Part shown: in pieces, positions 1 through 10,729 of the stretch | Position numbering within the stretch: the first letter of the stretch is position 1 | How the letters are laid out: each line of letters opens with the position of its first letter | From: Cercis canadensis | Lineage: Eukaryota > Streptophyta > Magnoliopsida > Fabales > Fabaceae | DNA length: 64,000 nucleotides | Reading direction: 5' to 3' | Assembly: GCA_003255065.1 (NCBI GenBank) | Contig: QAOA01005205.1 | Span: 152,662 to 216,661 of the forward strand | Translations under genes and position numbers: made by a program | Notes under the pieces: model-generated | The model's database searches: none | The model's input: only the letters and a program-made list of their open reading frames with translations | Told to the model about the DNA's origin: nothing

Positions 1-397
1 TTTAATTTTATAGTTTAAATTGGTTGAGAGTGGAGGAGTATACACATAAAAGTGTATATTATTTTGGTCCAATAAAATCTTAAAGACTACAAAATAAAAA
101 TAATTTATCTCTTCTCATTATTTGTTATAATAGATATTAATCATTTGTTTTTTTAATATTTTTAATTACAACTCTGAATTTGAACATAAAACTCACAAAT
201 CTTAAAAACGACCTTAACAACACTGGACTGATGATTTGTTATTTGAAAAAGCTATTACTTAATTGCTTTGGCTTATTGGGTTTGAGGCCTCTATATAATG
301 AGTCTAGTAAGTTGTCATCAGTATTATCGAAGAAATCAAACTATTTTCTAGTCCTTGTGTTCCATATTTTTCTGATTTGCAATAATTGGTGTAATTT
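1..397. repeat. Left copy of a ~400-bp direct duplication (partner 20365-20793)
   Basis: Reads almost base for base like 20365-20793 in the same orientation and stops matching near 397. The partner is about 32 bases longer because of a short internal tandem duplication near 20527-20590. The copy begins at the window edge, so the true unit may extend further left. Both copies contain a TATA-like CTATATAATG (near 290 here), so this could be a duplicated promoter. I see no transposon ends. Confidence 0.8.
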
Positions 398-1257
398 TAT
401 ATCCATATAGTTCTGAATTACGGTATAATATAATTGGGAACAAAACCAAACTTTGAGTCAGGACAGGGCCTTAGCACCAGCCACCAGGCCACAAAGCTTG
501 TTGGTTGTATAAATTATTTTAAACAAATCTGTAATAGTTACAAGCTTATGTGGGAATTTAATGATCTTTTATATACAGCTTGAACCATACTTAGGCGAAT
601 CTAAACCTAGTTTATGTTTTGTATTAAGATATGATTCCTGGTTGTTCGTTCAAAGGGACAAAAGGTTAATTTTTTAGTCCATGGGAACAAAAGGTTATGA
701 TTTTACTGAGAACCACTTCATAATCATGCCAATCAAAGTTCTAGCTAAGTAGCTATAGTCCCGTGCATAAAAGATATGAGACATGAAAACCCATGTAGTT
801 GGATCACTTTTTCAAGATTGAACCTATATGTATTAATTTACAAAGAAAACCAAAGTTATGGGGGCCATTTGAGATTACGGGTCAAATAACCTGACATCTC
901 TTCGTAAACGTTGAATTGAGTTAACTTGAAGGAAAATAACATAAAAGACAATCTACTTTTAAGATCAAAAGACTTTAGGTTACATGTGTTCAAATTTTAG
1001 CATTTGTTTCCATGATGGTCACCATTCAGCACTTATATAATTAAATATTTCTGTGTGTTTGGAAGAGGAAATTTCTATAATAATTCTAATGCAGTATATG
1101 TCATGCTCATATATAGTTTTTAAAATGTGGGAGTCCTCACCTCATACCTTAATCGTACTATTATGAATGTATGCAACCAAATATTATTTCCACCATCTAT
1201 AGGATTTAACAAAAAACAAATAAATAAAGTAGTAAAATTTAAATGAGTCTAGCTAGG
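398..1257. other. AT-rich intergenic DNA, nothing recognised
   Basis: No open frame with recognisable protein features and no RNA gene seen. Contains ordinary AT-rich non-coding sequence. Confidence 0.5.
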
Positions 1258-1412
1258 CTCTTTTTTTTTTTTTATTGTCAACCAAAGACTACACAACAGG
1301 AAATAGCTTGTTCCCTCCCAAATTATCATACCATTCGGTTTCAATAAAATTTAAACATGAGACCTCCTTGATAGAAGAACAAATACTCAATCATTAAGAT
1401 ATCCTCTTAGGA
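1258..1412 (-). repeat. SINE-like relic with poly(A) tail
   Basis: Read on the minus strand, this stretch has a degenerate Pol III B-box-like segment (GTCTCATGTTTAAA) about 60 bases from its start. It ends in a homopolymer A tract, seen as the T run at 1261-1274 on plus. This layout is typical of an old tRNA-derived SINE. The A box is too degraded to be certain, and no target-site duplication was confirmed. Confidence 0.3.
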
Positions 1413-1712
1413 AAGCTTTTTTCATTGAACCATTGTTGTAGCTATTGCATTCTCTTAACTAGATCAATTTTCTGTTCACGAACCCTATTTTACCCTCCTC
1501 TCCTTTGCCCTATCCCAAAAATATTTGACGTACACAACAACAACAACANGCCTTTTTTTTTTTTCTTTGTCAAGAATTAAATCACTAATAAAGCTCAGCT
1601 CAGCTATAGATACCAATAATTTTTTTTTGAATAAAGAGTTTGGAAATAGAGGAAAAAGAAATGGAATGTGATATGTAATTTTTATATTTATGCCTTAATT
1701 TTATAGAAAATA

Positions 1713-1990
1713 TGTAAAATCGCAAAGAGAATGAACAAGGAAGAGAAAGCACATGAGAGAAGACTTGTGAAAGCTTTTCCTCTATCTTCAATATCAGTCC
1801 AGTTACAATACACCAGAAAATATATATGCACAGTAACCGTGTAACTGCAAGAATGCCACGTAGGCAATCACTAACCCAACAGTAAATAGCCTAGCTAACT
1901 AGAGTTAATTAACTAACTATGAACAACTAATAATTAACCCAAGTGAACATACTTGGTTCTAGAAATAACTGAACAACAGAATTCTCTACA
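1713..1990 (-). repeat. 3' LTR of the copia element
   Basis: This 278-bp repeat matches 7486-7763 with about 11 differences counted by eye. On the element's sense (minus) strand it starts TGTAGAG and ends TTTTACA. It is preceded by target duplication AAATA at 1708-1712. Confidence 0.92.
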
Positions 1991-2000
1991 TCCCTCCCTC
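1991..2000 (-). promoter_or_regulatory. Polypurine tract (plus-strand DNA primer)
   Basis: On the minus strand GAGGGAGGGA lies directly against the 3' LTR, the position expected for the polypurine tract that primes second-strand synthesis. Confidence 0.75.
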
Positions 2001-3573
2001 AAGTTGGAGCATGAGGATGATGAAAATCAACCATGCCCAACTTGGAGGGGATGGAATGAAACTGTGGACTGGCAAAATTCTTGGTAAATATGTCAGCAAG
2101 CTGTGATTTAGTGGAGATGTACTGTGGGAGAACAAGACCAGCTTTATACTTGTCACGTACGATATGACAATCAATCTCAAGGTGTTTAGTTCTCTCATGG
2201 AACACCGGATTGGCTGTAATATGGAAGGCAGCCATGTTGTCACACCAAAGGGAAATAGGTAAAGCAAAGCTGATATGAAAATCTTGCAAGATATAAGTAA
2301 TCCACTGTAATTCACAGACAGTGGTGGCAAGACTTCTGTATTCAGCTTCAGCAGAAGATCTACTGACAATAGTTTGCTTCTTGGTTTTCCAAGAGATAAG
2401 GGAGGAGCCAAGTGAAACACAATACCTTGTGATAGACCTCCGAGTATCCTTACAAGCAGCCAAATCTGCATCACAGTATGCTGAGAGGGTGAATGTGGAG
2501 GTAGAAGAAAAAAAAAAAACCCAGGAGGGAGTGCCCTTGAGATATTTGAGCACATTGATAGCTCCATTCCAGTGTGCTTGAGTAGGTGAGTGAAGATAAT
2601 GACTCAGTTGTTCGACAAAATAAGTAATGTCTGGCCGAGTTAAGTTGAGATAGAGCAATCTCCCAATAAGTCGTCTATACCTTTCTGGTTCAGAGATAAG
2701 AGCACCTGTTGAGGATAAATTTTGTCCCTTAGGTAAAGGAGTTGCCATTGGTTTAGCCCCAAGGAGACCAGCATCCTGTAAGATGTCCAGAACATATTTT
2801 CTTTGAGTAACATAGGTGCCTGTAGAACCACGAGCTATCTCTATACCAAGAAAGTATTTGGCATAACCCAAATCTTTGATGGTGAAGGCAGAATGAAGAA
2901 AATTCTTAACTTCCTGAATGTGGGCTTCATGAGTCCCTGTGAGCAGCACATCATCGACATAGACCAACAAAGCTAAGAAAGATTTAGAGGTGTGCATGGT
3001 AAACAAGCAATGATCATGGCCACTCTGCTGGAAGCCAAAATCTTTAAGTTTTGCACAAAACTCAGCATTCCACTGGCGAGATGCCTGTTTCAAGCCATAT
3101 AGAGATCTTTTTAATAAGCAAACTTCATTTGACTTAGCCTTGTGATACCGCTGAGGTGGTAGCATGTAGACCTCTTCATTAAGGTAACCATGCAGAAAAG
3201 CATTGTTAATATCAAGTTGCTGGAGGGCCCAGTGTTTAGTAGTGGCAATCGCCAAGAACATCCGGACTGTGACAAGCTTAGCTACTGGAGAGAAGCTGTC
3301 CTTGTAGTCAATTCCTTCAATTTGGTGATAGCCTTTGGCTACCAATCTGGCCTTATAGCGATCAAGGGTCCCATCAGGCAGATACTTCACTTTATACACC
3401 CATTTTGACCCAATTGCCTTCTTCCCTTTAGGCAAAGGAACTAGGTCCCAAGTGTGGTTAGATTCCAGTGTCTGCAACTCTTTGTTCATGGCCTCAATCC
3501 ACTTATCATTCTTGCTTGCATGATAGTAAGAACAAGGTTCTGGTTCATGGCCCCAATCCACTGGGCGTGCCAA
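1999..3573 (-). pseudogene. Copia reverse transcriptase-RNase H, open frame without own start
   Basis: An uninterrupted frame of 524 codons covers the copia RT (RVT_2) and RNase H domains. Visible motifs are the KARLVAKGY block near the start, the catalytic YVDD in the middle (residue ~213), the RNase H block SRSSAEAEYRSLA, and ADIFTK near the C-terminus. The frame begins with a TTG at the junction with an inverted LTR fragment, so it is the C-terminal part of a gag-pol polyprotein cut from its integrase. Its stop (TGA, 1999-2001) overlaps the polypurine tract, as is common in copia elements. The enzyme part may be intact, but the element as a whole is not. Confidence 0.92.
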
Positions 3574-3796
3574 TGTAGAGAATTCTGTTGTTCAGTTATT
3601 TCTAGAACCAAGTATGTTCACTTGGGTTAATTATTAGTTGTTCATAGTTAGTTAATTAACTCTAATTAGCTAGGCTGTTTACTGTTGGGTTAGTGATTGC
3701 CTACGTGGCATTCTTGCAGTTACACGGTTACTGTGCATATATATTTTCTAGTGTATTGTAACTGGACTGATATTGAAGATAGAGGAAAAGCTTTCA
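3574..3796 (+). repeat. Inverted partial LTR inside the copia element
   Basis: Starts exactly at the LTR terminus (TGTAGAG) and follows the LTR for about 223 bases in the orientation opposite to the host element. It runs out just after the palindrome AAAGCTTT (3787-3794), where GAG-pre-integrase coding sequence takes over. The precise terminus at 3574 directly abuts the RT frame. Confidence 0.85.
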
Positions 3797-4006
3797 TAGA
3801 GGGGTGGCCAAGTCCATTATGCCATAGAAGGTCAGAAATTTTATTTGAAACAACTGTAGCAGTACAAGGAATATGAACTGAATTACAATCAGAAGGGCAT
3901 AATGATCTGACTAGATCAGATGTATTATTACAGGAATCTGAGGAAGCATGACCATGAAAAGAAGTTTTGTCTAAGATGTATAGATTCTCAAGCACTTTAC
4001 CAACTG
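3797..4006 (-). pseudogene. GAG-pre-integrase fragment, copy 1
   Basis: On the minus strand this encodes a GAG-pre-integrase segment with the hallmark LLWHNGLGHPS, preceded by a stretch containing VGKVLENLYILDK. A second copy of the same segment lies at 4220-4359 plus 5804-5877. The coding frame reads straight into the inverted LTR instead of into an integrase core. Confidence 0.82.
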
Positions 4007-4147
4007 CAAGAATGCCACGTAGGCAATCACTAACCCAACAGTAAATAGCCTAGCTAACTAGAGTTAATTAACTAACTATGAACAACTAATAATAACCCAA
4101 GTGAACATACTTAGTTCTAGAAATAACTGAACAACAGAATTCTCTAC
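4007..4147 (-). repeat. LTR fragment in the element's own orientation
   Basis: About 141 bases match the end of the LTR that terminates in CTCTACA on plus (4141-4147). Together with 3574-3796 it brackets GAG-pre-integrase copy 1 with inverted LTR termini. Confidence 0.82.
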
Positions 4148-4148
4148 A

Positions 4149-4359
4149 TTTACTGTGCATATATATTTTCTAGTGTATTGTAACTGGACTGATATTGAAG
4201 ATAGAGGAAAAGCTTTCACAGAAGGGTGGCCAAGTCTATTGTGCCACAGAAGGTCAGAAATTTTATTTGAAACAACTGTAGTAGTACAAGGAATATGAAC
4301 TGAATTACAATCAGAAGGGCATAATGATCTGACTAGATCAGATGTATTATTACAGGAAT
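4149..4359. repeat. Second inverted LTR piece fused to GAG-pre-integrase copy 2
   Basis: 4149-4219 repeats the inner part of the inverted LTR. It switches, again at the palindrome AAAGCTTT (4209-4216), into a second copy of the GAG-pre-integrase coding segment (4220-4359, minus strand, motif LLWHNRLGHPS). That copy is split by the nested solo LTR and resumes at 5804. Confidence 0.8.
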
Positions 4360-5803
4360 TGATGTGAATTTTTATACCGGCAAGTGTACCGGGCCACACA
4401 AGTAATATAATGATGAGTAGAGTATCGTTCCCACGAGGATTAAGGCTAGCAACTACCAATTTCACCAATAAAGATTCTATTTGGAAAGATCAATGGTTTG
4501 AGAATGGTTGATTAACTAAAGCTAGAAAATAAAGCAAGAACAATTTAATAATAATTAAACTAAGAAATTAACAATGAACAAAAGAAGGTTAGAGGTTGAT
4601 TTCACTCGAATTTGACTCCAGTTACTTCATAGACAAAATAACCTTTGAATTACTGAAGAATAAGTTATTCTAATTACAAATCCTTTATTGTTGGCCAATT
4701 TCCCTAATGTGATTGATCCCAATCCCTTGGTGAAACAATCCTCCCTATCCCAATCAATTGCCCAATTCCTTGGTACAATTAACTTGTCTAAGTGATTAAG
4801 CTCTAGATTAACTTGAGTTATGGTAGATATTACAAGAGCACACCCACATCTTACTATCCCTAGCATCAACATGAGTCAATAAATCATTCAAATGATGGCC
4901 AAGCATTCAAAAGCATTAAGAACAGTAAAATCTACTCCAACAAATAGATTTGAATCAAAATAACATTAATCAACAGCAAAGCTTCATCAAAATCCGAACT
5001 ACATCAATCCCTAACTAAGAAAGTTTAACTACACATATTTAAACCAGAAAAACAGAGAAATGGAAGACAAGATAGAATCAGAAAAACTCATTCTCATGAA
5101 TTCTTTCAATGGGTTGATCTTCTATCTTGCTCTTTTTCAACCCCTTCGGGTTGGGCTGCTGCCTCTGGCTCTGAATCGTGCCTCTTGATGTCCAAAAGAC
5201 GAAGCTCCCTTATTTCCCCTCTTAGATGCATATAAATACAATTCTAAATCTAGGGTTTCACCTTTCAGAAGCTCAAACACGGCCTAGACACGGACGTGTT
5301 CACTTATGGTGGCTGGGCGTGTTCTTAAGATGCTCTCTGGACCTCGAACACGGGCATGGACACGGCCGTGTCTAGGCCGTGTCCCTTGTATAGACTTCAA
5401 TTGCTTTTGATTCCTTTGCCTCTTAGGATTAATTAGCCACCGAAATCACTTAATTTGGACTTAAGATGAGTAAGTTATGCCCAAATCTCTTCATAAAGGT
5501 CCAGACCCGATTCCAGGATATCGGTTCTGATTTCTGGGTTAAATTTGACCCACTGAATGTCCGAATTAGCCTTGGAGATCTGAATGAAAGTTGTAGATAA
5601 TCCTCTTAGCTTTCCTACAAGGTAAAATTCACCATTTTTAGACATCCAGAACTAAAAATATACCCAAAATACAGAAACAGTGTCAAAAACCTGATAACAC
5701 AAATATTGAGGTTAAGTACCATGTTTAAAGCAAATTGTGCTTGAATCTAAGTAAGAATCCATTGATAAAACATGGAACTTAACGACATAAAAAGCACATA
5801 TCA
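4360..5803 (-). mobile_element. Nested solo LTR, probably Ty3/gypsy
   Basis: A 1444-bp block interrupts GAG-pre-integrase copy 2 and is flanked by the identical 5-bp target duplication GGAAT (4355-4359 and 5804-5808). It starts TGATGTG and ends CATATCA, so it has TG...CA ends. No internal coding region is present, as in a solo LTR left by recombination between two LTRs. Read on minus it ends with a segment containing CGTGGGAACGATACTC, which I recall from long LTRs of plant Ty3/gypsy elements, possibly the Tat/Ogre group. The orientation and lineage are inferences. A GC-rich patch with repeated ACACGG/CCGTGT lies at 5278-5392. Confidence 0.82.
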
Positions 5804-7386
5804 GGAATCTGAGGAAGCATGACCATGAAAAGAAGTTTTGTCTAAGATGTATAGATTCCCAAGCACTTTACCAACTGCTAGAATATCTTTAGTCTATTGG
5901 TCTGCAAAATGCATTTATCAAGAAGAAAAATGAATTGTATTTGTGCTGTTTTGGCAAGCTTTCTCACTGAGAGAAGATTAAATTTGAAGCTAGGTACGTA
6001 TAGTGCATCTGTGAGTGTGAGAGTAGGACTGAGTTTAATATTTCCTACTAGGTGAACCATCTTAGCTGAGCCATCTGGCAAAAAAACTGAAGTTAGGCGT
6101 GTTACTTGCTTTGGATGGTCAAATAGCTTAAGGCTAACACACATGTGATTTGATGCACCTGTATCAACTATCCATGTACCAGGATCTATATTATCTATTG
6201 ACATTGAAGCAAAATGAGAAATTGGACGAGGAATGTTACCTGCAAAATTTTCAAGGTGTGCAAAGTTAATGTGGTTCCCTTCAATGCCCCCTTGTCCTTT
6301 AATCATTTTAGACAGCTCCTGTTGAATGAGCTCTGTCAGAGTAGTTCTATGTTCATTGTTGTTCCCAGTATCATGTACCATGTTAGCATCCAGAGGATGA
6401 TTAGCAAAGTTGGCCATATGCTTTCCACCTGAATTCTGATTTTGTTGGTCCTTGAGTTCCTTGTACCATTCAAGATAGCCATGCAACTTGAAACAGGTGT
6501 CCTTAGTATGACCTCCATTATTACAATGAGTACACTTCTCATTTCTCTTGTCACTATAGCTTTGCTTCTTATGGTTTCCTGAGTTTGACCGTCCTCCACC
6601 AAAGCCTCTTCCCATAGGTGCTCTCACAAACATTACAAAATTTTCAGCTCTTCCACCCAAGTTAACATGAACTTCCCTTTGTTTCTCTATTCGCAGGATC
6701 ATAGAGTATGCCTTATTAATTGAAGGCAAGGGATCCATCACCAAGATTTGGTTCCGGATATGATCATAATCATCACCTAGTCCCATTAGAAATTGCAGTA
6801 ATTTTCCAGAGTTAACAAGTTCAGATACCTTCTTTGTGACACCACAAGCACAATTCTTGCAAGTACACTGTGGCATAGGCTGTACACAAGCTAGCTCATC
6901 CCAGAGTTTCTTCAGCTTAGTAAAATACTTCACCACTGATTGACTTCCTTGAGAAATTGTACTAATTTCTCTTTGAATTTAGTAGACCTACGGTCCATTT
7001 GACTCACCGAATCTTTCTTCCAATTCCAACCAGAGTTCCCGTGCAGTAGAAGCATAGAGAAAAGCTTCGACTATGTCTTTAGAAATTGAGTTCAGGATCC
7101 ATGACCTGATCATGCAATCCACTCTAATCCACTGATCGTAATCATCTGAATCTTCTTCAGGCATCTCATATCTCTCATCGATGAATCCGAGCTTCACCTT
7201 AGCTGAAAGTGCAATCTTGATCGATCTGTTCCAAGATAAGTAGTTATTACCAGTCAAACTTGTCGAGACAAGCTGCATTCCTGGATGATCCGAGCTTGCC
7301 AATGCCATTAGATCTCCATTAGAGTTGCTTGTCGACTCCTTATGCGAAGCTACAGTTGCTGTTGCATTAGCGGTTGCCGATTCCAT
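5804..7386 (-). pseudogene. Copia gag-protease, frameshifted
   Basis: Reading on minus from an ATG at 7386 (MESATANA), the gag N-terminal region contains NYLSWNRSIKIAL and a LEERFGESNG block. The frame breaks near 6988-6940, then continues from YFTKLKKLWDELACVQP. It passes a CCHC zinc knuckle (CTHCNNGGHTKDTC) and reaches the aspartic protease active site WIVDTGASNHMC. A second frame break near 5880 separates the protease from the GAG-pre-integrase start (ILAVGKVL). At least two frameshifts make the polyprotein non-functional. Confidence 0.87.
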
Positions 7387-7473
7387 CTTCAACTGAATCA
7401 AAATAGAGTAATCTTCTTAATTCTTCTTCAGAGAATCAACAAGATAAAGGTATAAGGAAATCTAGATCGATTT

Positions 7474-7485
7474 GCTCTGATACCA
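7474..7485 (-). promoter_or_regulatory. tRNA-iMet primer binding site
   Basis: On minus, TGGTATCAGAGC follows the 5' LTR without spacer. This 12-mer is complementary to the 3' end of initiator methionine tRNA and is the usual primer site of plant copia elements. Confidence 0.88.
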
Positions 7486-7763
7486 TGTAAAATTGCAAAG
7501 AGAATGAACAAGGAAGAGAAAGCACATGAGAGAAGACTTGTGAAAGCTTTTCCTCTAACTTCAATAGCAGTCCAGTTACAATACACCAGAAAATATATAT
7601 GCACAGTAGCCATGTAACTGCAAGAATGCTACGTAGGCAATCACTAACCCAATAGTAAACAACCTAGCTAACTAGAGTTAATTAACTAACTATGAACAAC
7701 CAATAATTAACCCAAGTGAACATACTTGATTCTAGAAATAACTGAACAACAGAATTCTCTACA
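7486..7763 (-). repeat. 5' LTR of the copia element
   Basis: 278 bp, TG...CA ends, paired with 1713-1990. Followed on plus by target duplication AAATA (7764-7768). Confidence 0.92.
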
Positions 7764-7889
7764 AAATACATGCATGAAAAATAAAGAACTTGGAGTTAAA
7801 CCCCAAATGTAACAAAAATATATTTTTCAAAGATTTAATTTTGATGTATTGAACATGTAGAAAAAACAAATTTACAATTGTCAAGAAGC

Positions 7890-8150
7890 AATTCAACTCA
7901 AAAACTTAAGTTGTTAGGTAAAGGCTTAAGAATGATTTTATATCTATCATACCCCAGCACACGAAAGCCTTTTGAACTTAAAGCATAGACAAAGCACAAG
8001 CCCATGAATACCATGTGCTGACATTTCAATTTAATTGAGAAAGTGGGGGCAGAAGGATTCGATCTCCCAACTGTTTGATTAAAGAGGCTATGATACCATA
8101 CCATGTTAAAAAGTAATTTGTGGGCATGTGTTTTGTCCACGTTTCAAGCT
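7890..8150. repeat. Dispersed repeat shared with 17000-17350
   Basis: Shares long recognisable phrases with 17100-17350, such as AAGTTGTTAGGTAAAGGCTT and the AAAGTGGGGGCA block. On minus it contains a tRNA-like pair of blocks, TGGTATCATAG and AGATCGAATCC, resembling Pol III A and B boxes. It may be a SINE-derived or other non-autonomous family. The class is not established. Confidence 0.55.
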
Positions 8151-9183
8151 CAAATGGTTTTCACGTGCAAAGGCATGTGTTTGATATAAAAATTATTCTT
8201 GAACATTCATCTAACAGCTTAAGCTTTTGGGTTGAATCGGTTCTTGACAACAACCACCCAATCGCATGTTGTCATATATGAAGAGAAAAAAATGTTAAAA
8301 CCATTTACTATTGATAAAGGATCTTCGTTACTTCAATTATGTGTTTGATAATTGTGTATAAAATTTACATTGATAGTATTTGATCAAATTTAAACTCTTT
8401 TTTCAATTCTCTTCATAAAAATAAAAATAAAATTACATAACTTGTTTTGTTTACATTTTTTTTTCCCCAAAATCTCCACAAGCCTATAAATGTTCTAATC
8501 TTTTTTTTTAATGTGTATGAATTTCTTTATGTTTTTTTGTACAATAGAGCACAATGAATTAGGAAAGGAAGGGAGTAAATTATCAAAATAAAATCCTTGA
8601 AATCAATTATTGGTTCTTTTGAATCGCTCGACTCACGTTTCCTTGGTAATGTATACGAATTTCTAATCTTATAGACTATAGTATATGATTAGTTACATTC
8701 ACGTCAGTGATTAACATGGGTCCACGTTGAATTTGCTTTCCGTGTTTCTTACAGTGTGTGAATGTGGTATGGATTATCTACCCCCTGCCTAATTTCCTTA
8801 TCCCATGACACCGAATCAAGACTTTTACCATCCCTGTGGGTAAAAGTCCCAGTGGGGCCATTTCTTTCTATCTCTAAGAATCTAATTATTATTATTCTTA
8901 TATCCCTAAAAAAGTTTACTATTACTATAAATATAAATTAATATCAAATTTATTCTTATTACCTCTAGTTATTTTTTACTATTATTTATTATTCTTATTA
9001 ATTATTCTTTTTTTTATATGAATTGTTATTAATTATTCTTAAACTTATTAGTTATCCTAAAATAATAATGCATAAAACAACATTAGCGAATGAGAAAAAA
9101 GAAAATGATTGACAAGTAACAACCATAAGGTCATATATGCAAAATTACTTTATTTTCAATCAAAAAGAAGATTTCAATGTATT
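8151..9183. other. AT-rich intergenic DNA, nothing recognised
   Basis: No coding or RNA feature supported. Simple A/T-rich runs dominate 8880-9060. Confidence 0.45.
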
Positions 9184-9640
9184 ATAGGTCCCTATAGTTT
9201 GGATAAATTGTGAATTAGGTTCTTATAATTTTTTTTCCTCTTTTGAGGTCCTTATAGTTTAATTTTTTTTTTAATTTGGTCTTTGCTATTAATAACTTCG
9301 TCAATTTAGTGCTCACATGGCAAACAACATGTCTATGTGTTAATAAAATAAGCTAATGTGACGCCGAAGTGGCACAAAAATTGTCATCTCATCATCTTTA
9401 CCAACTTCAAACTTCAAGAGACAAGATGACGATGTAGTAATTTTTGTGCCACTTTAGCGTTACATCAATTTTTTTTATTGTCACATAAATAAAATGTTTG
9501 TCATGTGAACACTAAATTAATAGAGTTATAACTGTGGTTATGGGTGATAGCAGGGACCCAATTAAAAAAAATTAAAATTATAAAAACCCTAAAAAAAATT
9601 ATAGAGATCTGGTTCAAAATTATAGAGACATGAGTAAATT
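9184..9640. mobile_element. Fold-back MITE, ~455 bp with ~215-bp arms
   Basis: The left arm starts near AGGTCCCTATAGTTTG and is matched in reverse complement by the right arm ending near AATTATAGAGACATGAG. The inner arms pair well: GTGGCACAAAAATT at 9370-9383 against AATTTTTGTGCCAC near 9440-9453. No protein is encoded. Long inverted arms and a small loop around 9400 fit a non-autonomous Mutator-like MITE. The exact ends and target duplication are not resolved. Confidence 0.65.
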
Positions 9641-10696
9641 TAAACCTAAAAATAAATGCAATAGATTTTAATAGTCAAATCGTTAAGGTTATTTTAACAA
9701 TCTTTTTAGTCACATTGTCAGACGCAAATTCCATCAAGCATTCACAATATAATTTTGTGGACCAAACTGCAAAAGATTTCTGATGCCATCTTTTCGGACA
9801 GAGAAACATTATTTACTGTTTTTACTTTCTTTTTCATCCAAAATTATTAAATATAAGAGTCAAATATCTTTTTTATTTTTAATTATATTTTAAATATCAT
9901 TTTAATCTTTAATTTATTTTTTTGTCATTTTAATCTTTAATTAATTATTTTACTTGTCAAATTAATTATTTAAATAATCATTTTTGTACTATAACTGACT
10001 GATTTAGAGGAGAATGTCATTATTCAAAAATTAAAATGACATAAAAAATAAATAAAATATAAAATGATATTTAAANTTAAAAAATAATTTAAAAAAAATA
10101 TTTTACTCTAAATATAATTGAGTTAGTTCTTACTCAATATATAAAAGGAACATTATTCTGTCAAATCAGAACGATATGAGAAGAGAAATTTTACTACATC
10201 ATAATGAAGAGTACAAGTAACTTTTGAACTCTCAAACCCCTGACTTGACAACTTTTGAACTACCACTTCTAATTTAATTTCAAGTCAACTTTGATTGGCA
10301 GTAGCACTTACTATGGTAAGACTAGAAAATTTTTCCTACTTTAGAAGGGTTTACAAACTCAACGATTTCTTTTAAGGTCCGCACATGTGTCTTGAATTAT
10401 TCAATCCTCAAGCAACAAAATGATTCACCCTATCAAATTTTGAACTATGCATGCACATCATATACCGTTTAACCAATCATGAAGGCCCAACCATGATAGC
10501 ACTTCCACATATCATCACAAATCTGTTGAAGCTAGAACTACATTAGCAAGAAAAAAAAAATGTAACTAATCGAATCTTCATTATGCAAGCCACCACAATC
10601 ATATAACTACCAAGCAAATCTTCAAATTCACATTTTCAAATTCACTCTATAGATCATATCAATATTCACCCCATTCAAATTAGGATACTATCCTAT

Positions 10697-10729
<33 letters not shown>

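Larger units (their letters stand above)
1713..7763 (-). mobile_element. Ty1/copia LTR retrotransposon, defective and rearranged
   Basis: Both ends carry 278-bp LTRs (1713-1990 and 7486-7763) bounded by TG...CA and flanked by the same 5-bp target duplication AAATA (1708-1712 and 7764-7768). The primer site abuts the right LTR and the polypurine tract abuts the left LTR, so the element reads on the minus strand. Protein remains in order are gag with a zinc knuckle, aspartic protease, GAG-pre-integrase, then reverse transcriptase and RNase H. The order protease before RT with no integrase after RNase H fits copia. The integrase core is missing and is replaced by inverted LTR pieces and a duplicated GAG-pre-integrase segment; a foreign solo LTR is nested inside. 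Frameshifts in gag-pol add to this, so the element cannot move by itself. I counted about 11 differences between the LTRs by eye, roughly 96% identity, which suggests a fairly recent insertion. Confidence 0.93.

Noticed and set aside
1986-3408. Open frames overlapping the RT-RNase H region in other frames and strand
   Set aside because: By-products of the RT-RNase H coding sequence; composition is not protein-like and no motifs are present.
3720-4468. Two similar short proteins sharing VRSLCPSDCNSVHIPC
   Set aside because: They are the duplicated GAG-pre-integrase pieces of the copia element read into inverted LTR sequence, not a host gene family.
4627-4872. Minus-strand frame of 81 codons
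   Set aside because: Lies wholly inside the solo LTR and has no recognisable domain.
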